Origin: CAVTWY01 sp963738615
GTDB lineage: Bacteria; Pseudomonadota; Gammaproteobacteria; Burkholderiales; Burkholderiaceae_C
NCBI GenBank assembly: GCA_963738615.1
Contig: CAVTXI010000012.1
Span: 992,001-1,056,000 of the forward strand
DNA length: 64,000 nt
Direction of reading: 5' to 3'
The notes under the pieces are model-generated. The model saw only the letters and a list, made by a program, of their open reading frames with translations, was not told where the DNA came from and did not search any database. Positions 1 through 9,226 of this stretch are shown piece by piece (the first letter of the stretch is position 1; the number at the start of each line of letters is the position of its first letter). Position numbers and translations under genes: made by a program.

Positions 1-266
1 GCTTCACGCACGGTCTGCGCGGCGTCGATCTTCGGTTCCTGCTCGAGGTGGCCGATCTTCAGCCCCGGCATCGGCGTGGCTTCGCCTTCGATCTCGGTGT
101 CCTTGCCGGCCATGATCTTCAGCAGCGTGCTCTTGCCACTGCCGTTGACGCCCAGCACGCCGATCTTGGCGCCGGGGAAAAACGACAAGCTGACGTTTTT
201 GAGGATGTGACGCTTCGGCGGCACGATCTTGCCAACCCGATTCATCGTGAAAACGTACTGAGCCAT
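1..266 (-). CDS. ettA: Energy-dependent translational throttle protein EttA (ABC-F ATPase), N-terminal part
   Basis: The first 88 codons of an ABC-F protein, cut by the window edge. The reading starts MAQYVFTMNRVGKIVPPKRH and then shows the Walker A segment GVNGSGKST at about residues 39-47, close to the E. coli EttA N-terminus as I recall it. EttA is a soluble two-domain ATPase that binds the ribosomal E site and slows initiation when ATP is low. The ATG at 264-266 is the only sensible start. It diverges from the protease gene at 473. The family call is secure; the rest of the protein lies outside the window. Confidence 0.93.
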   Translation of the reverse strand, partial: MAQYVFTMNRVGKIVPPKRHILKNVSLSFFPGAKIGVLGVNGSGKSTLLKIMAGKDTEIEGEATPMPGLKIGHLEQEPKIDAAQTVRE

Positions 267-408
267 GTCGAATGTGGATGTGTTGGGTGTGTTGGCGCCG
301 AGGCGATGGCCCTGGCGAAAAGCAGACATTCTCGCAGCGCACTGCCGGGGAACGTGAACTATTGCCGCAGCCGTCATCGAGACCCGTAAACAATGCGCCC
401 CGCGGTGC

Positions 409-422
409 GTGACGCACGTCAC
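409..422. promoter_or_regulatory. Small inverted repeat in the ettA / protease divergent spacer
   Basis: GTGACG-CA-CGTCAC is a perfect 6-base inverted repeat with a 2-base centre, 50 bases before the protease start. It could be a regulator site. It is short enough to occur by chance in GC-rich DNA, so the call is weak. Confidence 0.25.
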
Positions 423-472
423 GAGCGGGCCCATGCGCCGCGCCAACCTTCACAGCTTGACCCGAGGATTCG

Positions 473-2044
473 ATGCATTACCCACTCGCCCCCAAGTCCC
501 TGACCACACTCGCGCTGGCCTGCCTCACGCTGCTGGCAGCACCTGCAATGTCCGCCGGCAACCCCGCGGCCGAAGCTCGCGCACGTGCGCACATCGCGGC
601 GTTTCCCGGTCACAGCCTGCACGGCCAAGGCCACGCCTACGACGTGCGCGACGTGATCGTCGACGATGACGGCTCCGAGCACGTGCGCTTCGAGCGTCGC
701 ATGCGTGGCCTGCGCGTCATCGGCGGCGACCTCGTCGTGCACGGCTCGAGGTCGGGCGGCTTCCTGGGCGTGTCGAAGAGCCTGCGGCGCGACGTCGACG
801 TGGACACGCGCGCGGCCGTCAGACCGGCGCAGGCGCTCGCGGCCGCGCTCGCCGCGCACCCCGGCCTCGAGCGCAGCAGCCGGCCCGAGTTGGTGATCCA
901 CGCCCGAGGCGACGTGCCCGTGCTGGCCTACGAGGTGCTGATCGATGGCGAGCAGGACGACGGCACGCCCAGCGAGAAGCACGTGATCGTCGATGCACGC
1001 GACGCTTCGATCATCGAGACCTGGGACGACGTCCACACCGCGCCGGCCACCGGCTCGGGCCGCAGCTTCTTCAACGGCAATGTGGCGCTGGGCACGAACT
1101 CGATCACCGGCGGCTTCGAGCTGCGCGACCCAACCCGCGGCGGTCAGCGCACCACCGACCTGCGCAACCGCACCAGCGGCAGCGGCACGCTGTTCACCGA
1201 CGCCGACAACACCTGGGGCAACAACGCCCTGAGCGACCGCGCGACGATTGCCTCGGACGCGCACTACGGTGCGACGGTCACGTGGGACTACTTCAAGAAC
1301 GAGCACGGCCGCAACGGCATCCGCAACGACGGCGTCGGCGCCCTCACCCGCGTGCACTACGGCCGCAACTACGCCAACGCGTTCTGGAGCGACAGCTGCT
1401 TCTGCATGACCTACGGCGACGGCAACGGCAGCACGGTCTACCCGCTGACGTCGCTGGACATCGCTGGCCATGAGATGACGCACGGCGTGACCGCGAACTC
1501 GGCGCGCCTGATCTATTCGGGCGAATCGGGCGGCCTGAACGAGGCCACGTCGGACATCTTCGGCACGATGGTCGAGTACTACGCGAACAACGCGAACGAC
1601 CCGGGCGACTACAAGATGGGCGAAGAGATCTTCGCCAACGGCACCAGCGTGATCCGCTACATGTACAAGCCCAGCCTCGACGGCGTGTCGGCCGACTGCT
1701 GGTACTCGGGCGTCGGCAGCATCGACGTGCACTACAGCTCGGGCATCGCGAACCACTTCTTCTACCTGCTGGCCGAGGGCACGAACCCGGTGAGCGGCCC
1801 GGCAAGCCCGACCTGCGCTGCTGGCAACACGCGCGTCGCGACCGGCAACGGTTTCCTGGTCGGCATCGGGCGCGTCAAGGCGGCGAAGATCTGGTATCGC
1901 GCGTTGACGGTTCACATGACGTCGTCGACGAACTACGCGGGCGCACGCGCGGCGACGATCACCGCGGCGAACTTCCACTACGGTTCCGGCTCGGCGGAAA
2001 GCAACGCCGTGGCGGCCGCGTGGGCGGCGGTGCTGGTGAACTGA
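473..2044 (+). CDS. Secreted M4 (thermolysin-like) zinc metalloprotease
   Basis: A 523-residue preproenzyme. Residues 1-28 form a Sec signal peptide (hydrophobic LALACLTLLAAPAMSA). An FTP-like propeptide of roughly 170 residues follows, then the M4 catalytic domain. The zinc site is H333-E334-x-x-H337, with the third ligand E357 in GLNEATSD, and H420 in DVHYSSG is the expected catalytic histidine. These are the hallmarks of neutral proteases such as vibriolysin and thermolysin. The protein ends with the catalytic domain; no C-terminal PPC or sorting domain is visible. It probably degrades extracellular protein for nutrition. The start was chosen because it gives a complete signal peptide. It is a single transcription unit facing the capsule operon. 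Confidence 0.95.
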   Translation: MHYPLAPKSLTTLALACLTLLAAPAMSAGNPAAEARARAHIAAFPGHSLHGQGHAYDVRDVIVDDDGSEHVRFERRMRGLRVIGGDLVVHGSRSGGFLGVSKSLRRDVDVDTRAAVRPAQALAAALAAHPGLERSSRPELVIHARGDVPVLAYEVLIDGEQDDGTPSEKHVIVDARDASIIETWDDVHTAPATGSGRSFFNGNVALGTNSITGGFELRDPTRGGQRTTDLRNRTSGSGTLFTDADNTWGNNALSDRATIASDAHYGATVTWDYFKNEHGRNGIRNDGVGALTRVHYGRNYANAFWSDSCFCMTYGDGNGSTVYPLTSLDIAGHEMTHGVTANSARLIYSGESGGLNEATSDIFGTMVEYYANNANDPGDYKMGEEIFANGTSVIRYMYKPSLDGVSADCWYSGVGSIDVHYSSGIANHFFYLLAEGTNPVSGPASPTCAAGNTRVATGNGFLVGIGRVKAAKIWYRALTVHMTSSTNYAGARAATITAANFHYGSGSAESNAVAAAWAAVLVN

Positions 2045-2084
2045 CCAAACTCGACGGTGGGGCAACGCCCCGCCGATCAGCGCC

Positions 2085-2115
2085 ACGGCCGGGTCAATCC
2101 CGGCCGTTGTTCTTT
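2085..2115. terminator. Stem-loop terminator between convergent protease and kpsS genes
   Basis: ACGGCCGGG (2085-2093), loop TCAAT, CCCGGCCGT (2099-2107), followed by TGTTCTTT: a perfect 9-base GC-rich stem with a T-rich tail on the plus strand. A second hairpin, GGGGC-AAC-GCCCC, lies just before it. The position fits termination of the protease transcript and perhaps also of the capsule operon coming the other way. Confidence 0.7.
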
Positions 2116-2119
2116 CGGA

Positions 2120-3454
2120 TCAGCTCGGGTCCACCGGCATCTGCGTGAGCAGCCGAGGCAACGCGGCCTGCACCGGCGCCTCGCTCAGCGGCGGCAGCCC
2201 GCTCAGCGCCGGCCGCTGCGCATAGAAGCTCGCGTTGAGCTGCGTGCTCGCAAGCAGGTGGGCACGAAAGCGCGCGTAGAGCGGCGCGTCGACCTCGCCC
2301 GGCTCGCGCCAGAAGCTCTCGACCGTGCCGCCGAACACCAGCCCCGGGATGCGATAGACCGAGTCGCCGAGCGTGATCACCGGCACCTGGTGATACAGCG
2401 CCTGCAGGCCGACCGTGCTGTTGATCGTGACCACGCCGCGCGCGTGCGCCAGCAGCGTGGGCAGATGTTGATCGTGCAGGTAGCGCACGCGCCCGTGCAG
2501 CCCGTAGCGGCGCGTCAGCTTACGCAGCAGCGGCGCGTAGTGGGTGTAGGCGCGGTCCATCGGGTGATGCTTCACCGCCAGCAGCGCATCGGCCGGCGCA
2601 TGCGCCGCGAATGACGCAACCACCGTTTCGAGGAACGCGTCGATCGTCTCGAAGCTCGAGTGGTCGCGTACCTGGCTGTCGTTGTGCACCTGAAGCGGCA
2701 CCAGGAACCAGCGCTTGGAATGCTCGGGGCTGCACAGCCGTTCGAGTTCGCCGCGTTCGACCCAGCTGCGCGTCATGCGGCGCACGCCGCCGCGCAGCCA
2801 ACGCCAGGTTTCGGTCATCGGGTTGAGGCTGCGGTGATGGCGGTTGTGCCAATACCAGGGCCACAGCAGCAATGCCGCAAGGCCATAGGCCGCGGCGCGT
2901 GCGGCCATGCCCCAGAAGTTCTGCCCCGTCGGCTGTGCCGTCGGCGCCGCGGGCGGCGGCGTTGCGTCGCGATAGAAGCTCGCGAGCCGCGGCAGGCGCG
3001 ACAGCGCGTTGACGCCGCGCCGCTCGACGGTGACGTAGTGCGGGCGAAGGTAGCCTTCTTCGAACACGAAGACCTCGACGCCGAGCTCGGTCGCCACCTC
3101 GCGCGCGATCGCGTGCAGCGGGCGCATCTGGCCGAAGAGCACGAGGGCGTCGATGCCGCGGTCGCGCATCAGCGCGTGCAGCCAGTCGCGGAACACGCCG
3201 CGCGCGCCGTTGAAGCGCAACGCGCCGCGATGGCGCCAGAAGAAGGCGTCGCCGCCGTTGAAGTGCACCTTCGTCACCTCGTGACCGTGTTCGCGCAGGA
3301 ACCTGGCCAGGTGTGAGAAGAAGCCGCTCATCGGCCCTTGCAGCATCAGCGTGCGGCGGTGCCCGACCAGCGCGCGGAACGCGGCGGGCCAGCGTGCGGC
3401 GGCTTCGGGGCCTTCGCCGCGGCTGGTCATGGCGGCAGCGTCGCGGGCCTTCAT
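2120..3454 (-). CDS. kpsS: KpsS-type capsule polysaccharide Kdo transferase
   Basis: 444 residues if started at the ATG at 3452-3454, which overlaps the kpsC stop codon by 4 bases (ATGA). The frame is open further upstream, but that part is antisense-like and inside kpsC. Visible family features are QGPMSGFFSHLARFL near residue 40, HFNGGDAFFW, an acidic EEGYLRPHYVTVE stretch, and a C-terminal HDQHLPTLLAHARGVVTINS segment. KpsS adds the first beta-Kdo to lysophosphatidylglycerol on the cytoplasmic face, beginning the poly-Kdo linker of ABC-exported capsules; KpsC extends it. It is the last gene of the capsule operon. Confidence 0.9.
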   Translation of the reverse strand: MKARDAAAMTSRGEGPEAAARWPAAFRALVGHRRTLMLQGPMSGFFSHLARFLREHGHEVTKVHFNGGDAFFWRHRGALRFNGARGVFRDWLHALMRDRGIDALVLFGQMRPLHAIAREVATELGVEVFVFEEGYLRPHYVTVERRGVNALSRLPRLASFYRDATPPPAAPTAQPTGQNFWGMAARAAAYGLAALLLWPWYWHNRHHRSLNPMTETWRWLRGGVRRMTRSWVERGELERLCSPEHSKRWFLVPLQVHNDSQVRDHSSFETIDAFLETVVASFAAHAPADALLAVKHHPMDRAYTHYAPLLRKLTRRYGLHGRVRYLHDQHLPTLLAHARGVVTINSTVGLQALYHQVPVITLGDSVYRIPGLVFGGTVESFWREPGEVDAPLYARFRAHLLASTQLNASFYAQRPALSGLPPLSEAPVQAALPRLLTQMPVDPS

Positions 3455-5574
3455 CGCCCCTGCCACCTCGCCGCCGCGACGAGCGCGAGCCGCTTCAGCG
3501 CATGCCACGGCGAGCGCGCCGCGTCCGTGCGCCCGCTGCGCTGCCACTGCAGCAGTTCCTCGAGCGCGCGCTCCGGCGTCGTGAACGCGCCCGAGACGCG
3601 GCTGACGTAGGCGGGGTAGAGGATCAGCGTCGCCGCGGCCAACTCGTCGAGCGTCACGCGGCGCGTGCGCCGCAAAAGCGCCGGGCTCGTTGCAGGCGTG
3701 CGGTCGTCGGTCAAGCCCCAGCCGGCGTAAAACGGCAGGCCCCACGTCACGACCGCCTTGCCACGCAGCAGCGCTTCGAAGCCGGCAAGCAACGTCAGCA
3801 CGTGTACCTCGTCGACGGCATCGAGCAGACGGCCCATCGGCACGGCAGTGACAACTTCGTCGCAGTGCGCCGTACATGCATCGAGCGCCGCCCTCGCCTC
3901 GCGGCTGCCGCCGCGCAGGCCCGCGAGCACGTCAGGATGCGGCTTGTAGATCAGATGCGCGTCGGGCCGCGAGGCGCGCGCCGCGCGCAGCAGGCTCAGG
4001 CTGTCGCCGATCTGCGCCTTGCCCCACGCAATCGACGCGTCGCTGTCGACCTGACCCGGCACGAGCACGCGCGGCTTGCCGTTGCGCGGTGGCGTCCAGT
4101 CAGCCACGCCGACGTTGTACTTCGTGATGCCCGCCGCGACGATCGCCTCGCGCAGCGCGCGTGCCCGCGCCAGCAGCGCGGCGTCGAAGTTGCCGGACTC
4201 GAGCAGCGCCTCGAGGCGGCTGGGTCGCGTCGCGTCGAAGTAGATGCCCAGATCGTCCTGCACCCACGACAGCGGCCGCGTCAGGTCGGCGCCCAGCCCC
4301 ACCGAGCGGATGAAGCCGTCTTCGACGCGAATGACTTTGGCGGCTGGAGGTGCAGGCTTGGCGCCCCACATCACCACCGGCGCCTCGGCCCCGTTGGTGG
4401 TCGTCGTCGTGGTCGCGACCTCGGTCGCGCTGCGCAAGAACTGCAGCTCGCTGCCGCCGAAGAACGCGCGCGCGATCGGCTTCTTCCAGCGCGAGAACCC
4501 GAGCGCATGAAGCCGCGGCTCGAAGCGTGTGCGCATGCGCCGCTGAAGCGCCAGGTGCGCGATCAGGCGTTCGGGGCCGCACATCGCGCCGGTTTCGGGG
4601 TCGACGTAACGCGCGTAGTCGACCAGCGCGGCAAACACAAGCGACTCGAGCGCCACGCTCGCGCGGCGCGCGGGTGCGCGCAACTGGTCTTGGGTCAGTC
4701 CCCAGCCCGCGTAGAACGGCATGCCGAAGCAGCGCACCGGGCGTTGCCACAGCAGCGCCTCGAAGCCGATGAGCGAGCCAACCACGTACACCGCGTCGCA
4801 GCGCTCGAGCAGTGCGGGCGGATGAACGTCGTGGCCGACGATCGTCACGCGCGCGGCCTGGCCCGAGCTGAGCCTGTCGAAGTGGCCGCGCGCGCGTCCG
4901 GCAACAACCGCCGGGTGCACCTTGAGCATGATGCGCGCGTGCGGGTGCTCGTCGAGCGCGGCTTCCAGCATGGCCGTGAAGCTGCGCGCATCCGCGCCGC
5001 CCGCGGCGATCGACGCATCACCCGCGGTCTGGTCGACCACCAGCACCCACGGTCGCACGAAAGGTGGCAAGCACGAAGGCGCACCCGCGACGTCGAGGCC
5101 ACCGGGCGCCTCGTGCGCATGGTTGTACTTCGACACGCGCGAGCGCGCCCACAGCTCACACAACGCGGCGCCGCGCTCCAGCATCGCAGGCGCGGCGGGC
5201 CGTGCGATCAGCCGCTCGAGGCGTGAAGGCTGCGACGCATCGAAATGCATGCCCAGGTCGTCCAGCACGATCGACAGCGGCGGTTGCTTGTGACCCAACT
5301 CGACCGACCGCAGGAAGCCGTCTTCCGCACGCAGCAGAGGCAGCCTGTGGCGCTGGGCATGGTCCGCGGCGACGACCGCGCTGGGCCGATGACCCCACGC
5401 AAGCACCGCATCGGCGCTGCCCGCACCGCGCACGCGCCCGTGCACCAGCTGCCAGTCATGCAGCAGCGTCGGCAACGTCGCCACGCGCTGCAAGCCGCGC
5501 GTGACCAACGCAAGCCGTGGCCGCGCCGAAGGCTCGAGTGCGAGCGATGAGGTGATGCCGGCAGACACGAACAC
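3451..5574 (-). CDS. kpsC: KpsC dual beta-Kdo transferase for the capsule linker
   Basis: 707 residues, the full length for KpsC, with a clear internal duplication. EDGFLRSVELG...DDLGMHFDASQPSRLE near residues 85-125 is repeated as EDGFIRSVGLG...DDLGIYFDATRPSRLE near 410-450. FYAGWGLT occurs once in each half (about 285 and 620). KpsC carries two Kdo-transferase modules that alternate beta-2,4 and beta-2,7 linkages on the lipid-anchored poly-Kdo primer. The frame is intact throughout. It is followed by kpsS with a 4-base overlap, which is the usual pairing in ABC-dependent capsule loci. Confidence 0.93.
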   Translation of the reverse strand: MFVSAGITSSLALEPSARPRLALVTRGLQRVATLPTLLHDWQLVHGRVRGAGSADAVLAWGHRPSAVVAADHAQRHRLPLLRAEDGFLRSVELGHKQPPLSIVLDDLGMHFDASQPSRLERLIARPAAPAMLERGAALCELWARSRVSKYNHAHEAPGGLDVAGAPSCLPPFVRPWVLVVDQTAGDASIAAGGADARSFTAMLEAALDEHPHARIMLKVHPAVVAGRARGHFDRLSSGQAARVTIVGHDVHPPALLERCDAVYVVGSLIGFEALLWQRPVRCFGMPFYAGWGLTQDQLRAPARRASVALESLVFAALVDYARYVDPETGAMCGPERLIAHLALQRRMRTRFEPRLHALGFSRWKKPIARAFFGGSELQFLRSATEVATTTTTTNGAEAPVVMWGAKPAPPAAKVIRVEDGFIRSVGLGADLTRPLSWVQDDLGIYFDATRPSRLEALLESGNFDAALLARARALREAIVAAGITKYNVGVADWTPPRNGKPRVLVPGQVDSDASIAWGKAQIGDSLSLLRAARASRPDAHLIYKPHPDVLAGLRGGSREARAALDACTAHCDEVVTAVPMGRLLDAVDEVHVLTLLAGFEALLRGKAVVTWGLPFYAGWGLTDDRTPATSPALLRRTRRVTLDELAAATLILYPAYVSRVSGAFTTPERALEELLQWQRSGRTDAARSPWHALKRLALVAAARWQGR

Positions 5575-5595
5575 GCCTGCCCGTTGCGCCGTCGA

Positions 5596-6639
5596 TCAGT
5601 GCGCGTTCAGGCGTTCGGCTGCCACCAGCTCGCCGCGCGTGCTGTCGCTGGGCTCGCGTGCGGCTTCGTCGTCGGCCGACGCAAGCAACGTCACGATGCC
5701 CACCACGACACCCTGCGCGTCAAGCGCGACCAGCGCGCCCACGCGATGCTCGCGCATCAGCGACTCGGCCAGGCCCAGGCGCTCGGCAGCGTCGACCGTC
5801 AGCGGGCACGAGCTCATCATTTCTCTCGCCCGCGCGGCCAACGGGTCGGCACGGCGTTCGAAGGTGCGGCGCAGATCGCCGTCGGTGATGATGCCAAGCA
5901 GTGCGTCGGCCGCGCCAACCAGCACCAGACCCATGCGTCCGCGCGAGATCGCGTGCACCACCTCGCGGAAGCTCGCGTCGGGCGCGCAGAACGGCAACGG
6001 GTCGCGCTGCATCGTGTCGCGCACGCGTGTGAGCAGCTTGCGCCCCAGGCTGCCGCCCGGATGAAACCGCGCGAAATCCTCGGGCTTGAAGCCACGGCGT
6101 TGCGACATCACGACCGCGAGTGCGTCGCCCATCACGAGCGTCGCAGTGGTCGAACTCGTCGGCGCGAGGTTGTTGCTGCACGCCTCGACGTCGACACCGA
6201 CGTCGAGCACCGCGTCGGCACCGCGCGCAAGCGTGGAGCGGGCCTTGCCCGTCATCACCACCACCGCGTTGCCCTGCGACTCGAGAAACGGCAGCAGGCG
6301 CACCAGCTCTTCGGTCTCGCCGCTGTTCGAGATCAGCAACGCCACGTCCTCGGGCCGGATCATCCCCAGGTCGCCGTGAAAAGCTTCGGCCGGATGGACG
6401 AAGAACGCCGACGTGCCGGTCGACGCCATCGTCGCCGCGATCTTGCGGCCGATGTGGCCCGACTTACCCATCCCGATCACGACCACGCGGCCGGTGCAGC
6501 GCGAGATCAGTGCCACCGCGTCCTCGAACGCGTGGTCCATGCGCTGCGCCATGCTGCGCAGGGCTTCGGTCTGCATCGCGATCACGCGGCGCGCCTGATC
6601 GACGGCGTTCTGGTTCGGGTTGTCGTTCTTGTTGGGCAT
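5596..6639 (-). CDS. kpsF: Arabinose-5-phosphate isomerase KpsF/KdsD
   Basis: 347 residues from the ATG at 6637-6639 (MPNKNDNPNQN); an upstream in-frame ATG would add 19 unlikely residues. The N-terminal half is a SIS sugar-isomerase domain with GRVVVIGMGKSGHIGRKIA, STGTSAFFVHPAEAFHGDLG and SNSGETEEL. Two CBS domains follow (from RDTMQRDPLPFC onward). It converts ribulose 5-phosphate to arabinose 5-phosphate, the first committed step to Kdo. It sits 21 bases before kpsC and just after kdsA, so the two Kdo-precursor enzymes are adjacent in the operon. The arrangement SIS-CBS-CBS is standard. Confidence 0.93.
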   Translation of the reverse strand: MPNKNDNPNQNAVDQARRVIAMQTEALRSMAQRMDHAFEDAVALISRCTGRVVVIGMGKSGHIGRKIAATMASTGTSAFFVHPAEAFHGDLGMIRPEDVALLISNSGETEELVRLLPFLESQGNAVVVMTGKARSTLARGADAVLDVGVDVEACSNNLAPTSSTTATLVMGDALAVVMSQRRGFKPEDFARFHPGGSLGRKLLTRVRDTMQRDPLPFCAPDASFREVVHAISRGRMGLVLVGAADALLGIITDGDLRRTFERRADPLAARAREMMSSCPLTVDAAERLGLAESLMREHRVGALVALDAQGVVVGIVTLLASADDEAAREPSDSTRGELVAAERLNAH

Positions 6640-6697
6640 CGACAGGGCTCGCGAAAAATCGAAGAGGATGAAAGGCTCCGCAGCAGCGGAGCCCACA

Positions 6698-7511
6698 TCA
6701 TTCCGCGACGACGCGGCGAATGGAAGCCAACTCGTTCAACAAGCGTGGCAGCGCCGTGAAAGGCAGCATGTTCGGGCCGTCGCAAGGCGCTTTGTCGGGG
6801 TCGGGGTGTGCCTCCATGAACACACCGCTGACCGCGCCGGTGGCGACCGCCGCGCGCGCCAGGTGCGCAACGTACTGGCGCTGGCCACCGCTGCTCGTGC
6901 CCTGCGCGCCGGGCAGCTGCACCGAATGCGTGGCATCGAACACGACCGGCACGCCGGTCGTCTGCGCCATGATCTCGAGGCCACGCATGTCGACCACGAG
7001 GTTGCCGTAGCCGAAGCTGGTGCCGCGCTCGCAGGCGAAGAACTGCGCATCGGCGATGCCGGCTTGCGCCGCCGCCGCGCGCGCCTTCGCGATCACGTGT
7101 TGCATGTCCCCGGGCGCGAGAAACTGGCCCTTCTTGATGTTCACCGGTTTGCCGGTGACGGCCACGGCTTCGATGAAGTCGGTCTGACGACACAGAAACG
7201 CCGGCGTCTGCAACACATCGACCACTTCGGCCGCGGGTTTGGCCTGCCACGCCTCGTGAACGTCGGTGAGCACGCGCAACCCCAGGCTCGACTTCACCTC
7301 GGCGAGGATCGAAAGGCCTTCATCCATGCCCACACCGCGAAAGCCGCTGCCGGAGCTTCGATTGGCTTTGTCGAAGGAGGATTTGTAGATGAAGGGCAGC
7401 TTGGCTTTGGCGAAGATTTCCTTCAGCTGCGGCCGCGGTTTCGAGGGCGAAGCTGCGGGACTCGATGGCGCAGGGGCCGGCGATGAAGAAGAGGGAGTTG
7501 GTGTCGGTCAT
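6698..7511 (-). CDS. kdsA: 3-deoxy-8-phosphooctulonate synthase KdsA (frame broken by one base in this sequence)
   Basis: Two frames join to a full KdsA. The N-terminus, MTDTNSLFFIAGPCAIESRS, reads from 7511 to about 7437. The remainder, from QLKEIFAKAKLPFIYKSSFD, through KANRSSGSGFRG, TDVHE, KPVNIKKGQF, GTSFGYGNLVVDMRG and EAHPDPDKAPCDGP, reads one frame over down to 6698. Removing one base in the GCGGCCGC run near 7429-7436 restores a protein of about 270 residues, the normal length. KdsA condenses phosphoenolpyruvate with arabinose 5-phosphate. The clean conservation on both sides suggests a sequence error and not decay. An alternative start lies at 7520. Confidence 0.88.
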
Positions 7512-7527
7512 GTTTTCCATTTGGATG

Positions 7528-8268
7528 TCAGGCAGCAACCGGCTGCTCCGTGCGGTTGTGTTGTTGGCGGCTCCAGGACGGGCTTGACGCAGCGGCGCCG
7601 GCCGCCGTGGCCGCGTCGAATGCCTGGTAAGGCAGATACGGCCGCAGCAGCGACGACTCACTGCAACTGATCAGCTCGACGCCACGTGCACGCAATTCGC
7701 GAAACGCGTTCGAGAGGTTCCAGATCTGCACTGACGTGAACGCGTCCTCGACCTGCGGATCAACCTCGGCGTAGAAACGTGGCGACTCGGCTGTGTAACG
7801 CAGGTCCACACCCAGCAGGTAGATGCGCGTACAGCCCAGGTGCGCGGCCAGTTGCACGGCCAACATCGTGGTCGTGCAGCCGTAGTAGTAGCCCAGGCCC
7901 AAATCGTGCGACCAGCCGTCGCGCTTGATGTGCGGCGTGTAGAGCGTGCGCGCGGCCAGCGCGGCATCGTCTTCTGCGCGCAGGTCGGCGCGCAGCACGC
8001 GCACGGTGTCGCGATGCAGGTCGCACGTGCCCCAGGCGCGCTTGACCGGATGCGTCAGAAAGCGTCGATCGGAGATGGTGTAGTAGGTCTGCGTGAAACC
8101 GTGGGTGGCTTCCAGCAGGGTCGCAGCGTTCATGCCGATGGAAAGTCGCCCGCGCAACCGTGACAGGTCTTCTCGATTGATCGAGGGGCCGTTGCCGAGG
8201 ACGAAGGCGGCCTCGCCGCGATGCCGGCCGCGCAGCGACGCCAGGCTGGTCTTAGTGGAGCGTTTCAT
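7528..8268 (-). CDS. DUF115 / MptE-like (sialyltransferase-like fold) protein of the capsule locus
   Basis: 246 residues. The N-terminus FVLGNGPSINREDLSRLRGR resembles the nucleotide-binding start of DUF115/MptE-like proteins and of GT42 sialyltransferases (GNGPSL). Further conserved-looking segments are TQTYYTISDRRFL, GYYYGCTTTMLAVQLAAHLG and IYLLGVDLRY. No transmembrane segment is visible. It overlaps the upstream glycosyltransferase gene by 17 bases and precedes kdsA, so it is translationally coupled within the capsule operon. A role in making or decorating the repeat unit is an inference from position; the substrate cannot be told. The last 25 residues (SPSWSRQQHNRTEQPVAA) look unstructured. 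Confidence 0.6.
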   Translation of the reverse strand: MKRSTKTSLASLRGRHRGEAAFVLGNGPSINREDLSRLRGRLSIGMNAATLLEATHGFTQTYYTISDRRFLTHPVKRAWGTCDLHRDTVRVLRADLRAEDDAALAARTLYTPHIKRDGWSHDLGLGYYYGCTTTMLAVQLAAHLGCTRIYLLGVDLRYTAESPRFYAEVDPQVEDAFTSVQIWNLSNAFRELRARGVELISCSESSLLRPYLPYQAFDAATAAGAAASSPSWSRQQHNRTEQPVAA

Positions 8269-9226
8269 AGATAGAGATGAACCTGCGAACCAGGGTCTCC
8301 GCGGTCAGGTGGTGGATGAAATAGTGGTGGCTGGCCAGTTGCAGCGCCGCGGTGTGGGCCACGTCGCCCGCCAGACGCAGCAGCAGGTCTTGAATCGTCG
8401 AGCCGTCGGCATGGACGAACGGCGGCAATTCGTCGGTCTGCGCACACTGCGCCATCATGGCCTTCGAGAAGAAGTCGGCACGGTTGATGACGACGTTGCC
8501 GGCGCACAGACCCTCGATTGATACCTGGTGGAACGCGCCGGTGACGATCTCGTCGATGGTGACGTGGCACGTGCGGCGTAGTGCCATCAGTTCGCCGGGC
8601 GAGACCGGCTTCGACGGCCAGACAACTTCGATGTGCCCGGAGCTGCGCAGGGTCTGTATCGCGTTCTCGAGCGGCTCTGAATATTTGGCATTCCAGCGGC
8701 CCCCGCGCGTGTGCGAAGGGCTGAAGAGCACCCGCAATCGCTGCCCGGGTTGGCGTGGGCGGAACGCGGGCTGGTCCGGCACCAGGTTCGGCACCGGCAG
8801 GTAATCCGGGAAGTGACGCGGCTGGTACTGGCCCACCGCCAGCCTCGCCCTGAACGGCAGCCCGATGTGGTCGGCACGGCTGTAGTACAGAGGGCCTTCG
8901 CGCAGCGGTGAGTGCACCTGGTAGACGAAGGCAGCCCTCGGCGAGCGCTCGCGTAACCACTGCACCCGCGCAGCCGGCAGGTCGTTGTGAACGTGAATGA
9001 CATCGGCGGTGGCCGCGAAGTCGTCGACGAGCTCGAGCACTTCCTTGCAAGCGTCGTGGAGAACGCTCGAGTCTTCGATGAACTTGCCCGCCAGCGGCCC
9101 GCTGGCCGGGTAGTCCTTCAACACCGCGCACAAGGCGTCAATACCTGCGCCGCGCAAGGTGCGCGTGAGGCGGCCGGGTGCGGCGACCAGCGGCGTCGGC
9201 GACAGATGCAAAACCTTAAGCGACAT
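8252..9226 (-). CDS. Putative glycosyltransferase (GT4/GT1-like) of the capsule locus
   Basis: 324 residues from MSLKVLHLSPTPLVAAPGRLT; this ATG overlaps the previous gene's end by 11 bases. The architecture looks like a GT-B glycosyltransferase: an N-terminal Rossmann-like half with VIHVHNDLPAARVQWLRE, and a C-terminal half with LRVLFSPSHTRGGRWNAKYSEPLE and a nucleotide-sugar region around IDEIVTGAFHQVSIEGLCAGNVVINRAD. It probably adds a sugar to the capsule repeat unit. I recognise the fold class but not the specific family, and the E-x7-E motif of GT4 is not clearly present. Confidence 0.6.
   Translation of the reverse strand: MSLKVLHLSPTPLVAAPGRLTRTLRGAGIDALCAVLKDYPASGPLAGKFIEDSSVLHDACKEVLELVDDFAATADVIHVHNDLPAARVQWLRERSPRAAFVYQVHSPLREGPLYYSRADHIGLPFRARLAVGQYQPRHFPDYLPVPNLVPDQPAFRPRQPGQRLRVLFSPSHTRGGRWNAKYSEPLENAIQTLRSSGHIEVVWPSKPVSPGELMALRRTCHVTIDEIVTGAFHQVSIEGLCAGNVVINRADFFSKAMMAQCAQTDELPPFVHADGSTIQDLLLRLAGDVAHTAALQLASHHYFIHHLTAETLVRRFISIYETLH

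Noticed and set aside
409..422. CRP/FNR-type site before the protease gene
   Set aside because: The half-sites are GTGACG with a 2-base centre, unlike TGTGA-N6-TCACA or TTGAT-N4-ATCAA; kept only as an unassigned inverted repeat.
419..2086. 555-codon open frame antisense to the M4 protease
   Set aside because: A shadow of high GC content: Ala/Arg/Val-rich, no motif, and fully covered by a gene with clear active-site residues.
3313..5226. 637-codon plus-strand frame inside kpsC
   Set aside because: Arg/Ala-rich low-information text opposite a well-conserved gene.
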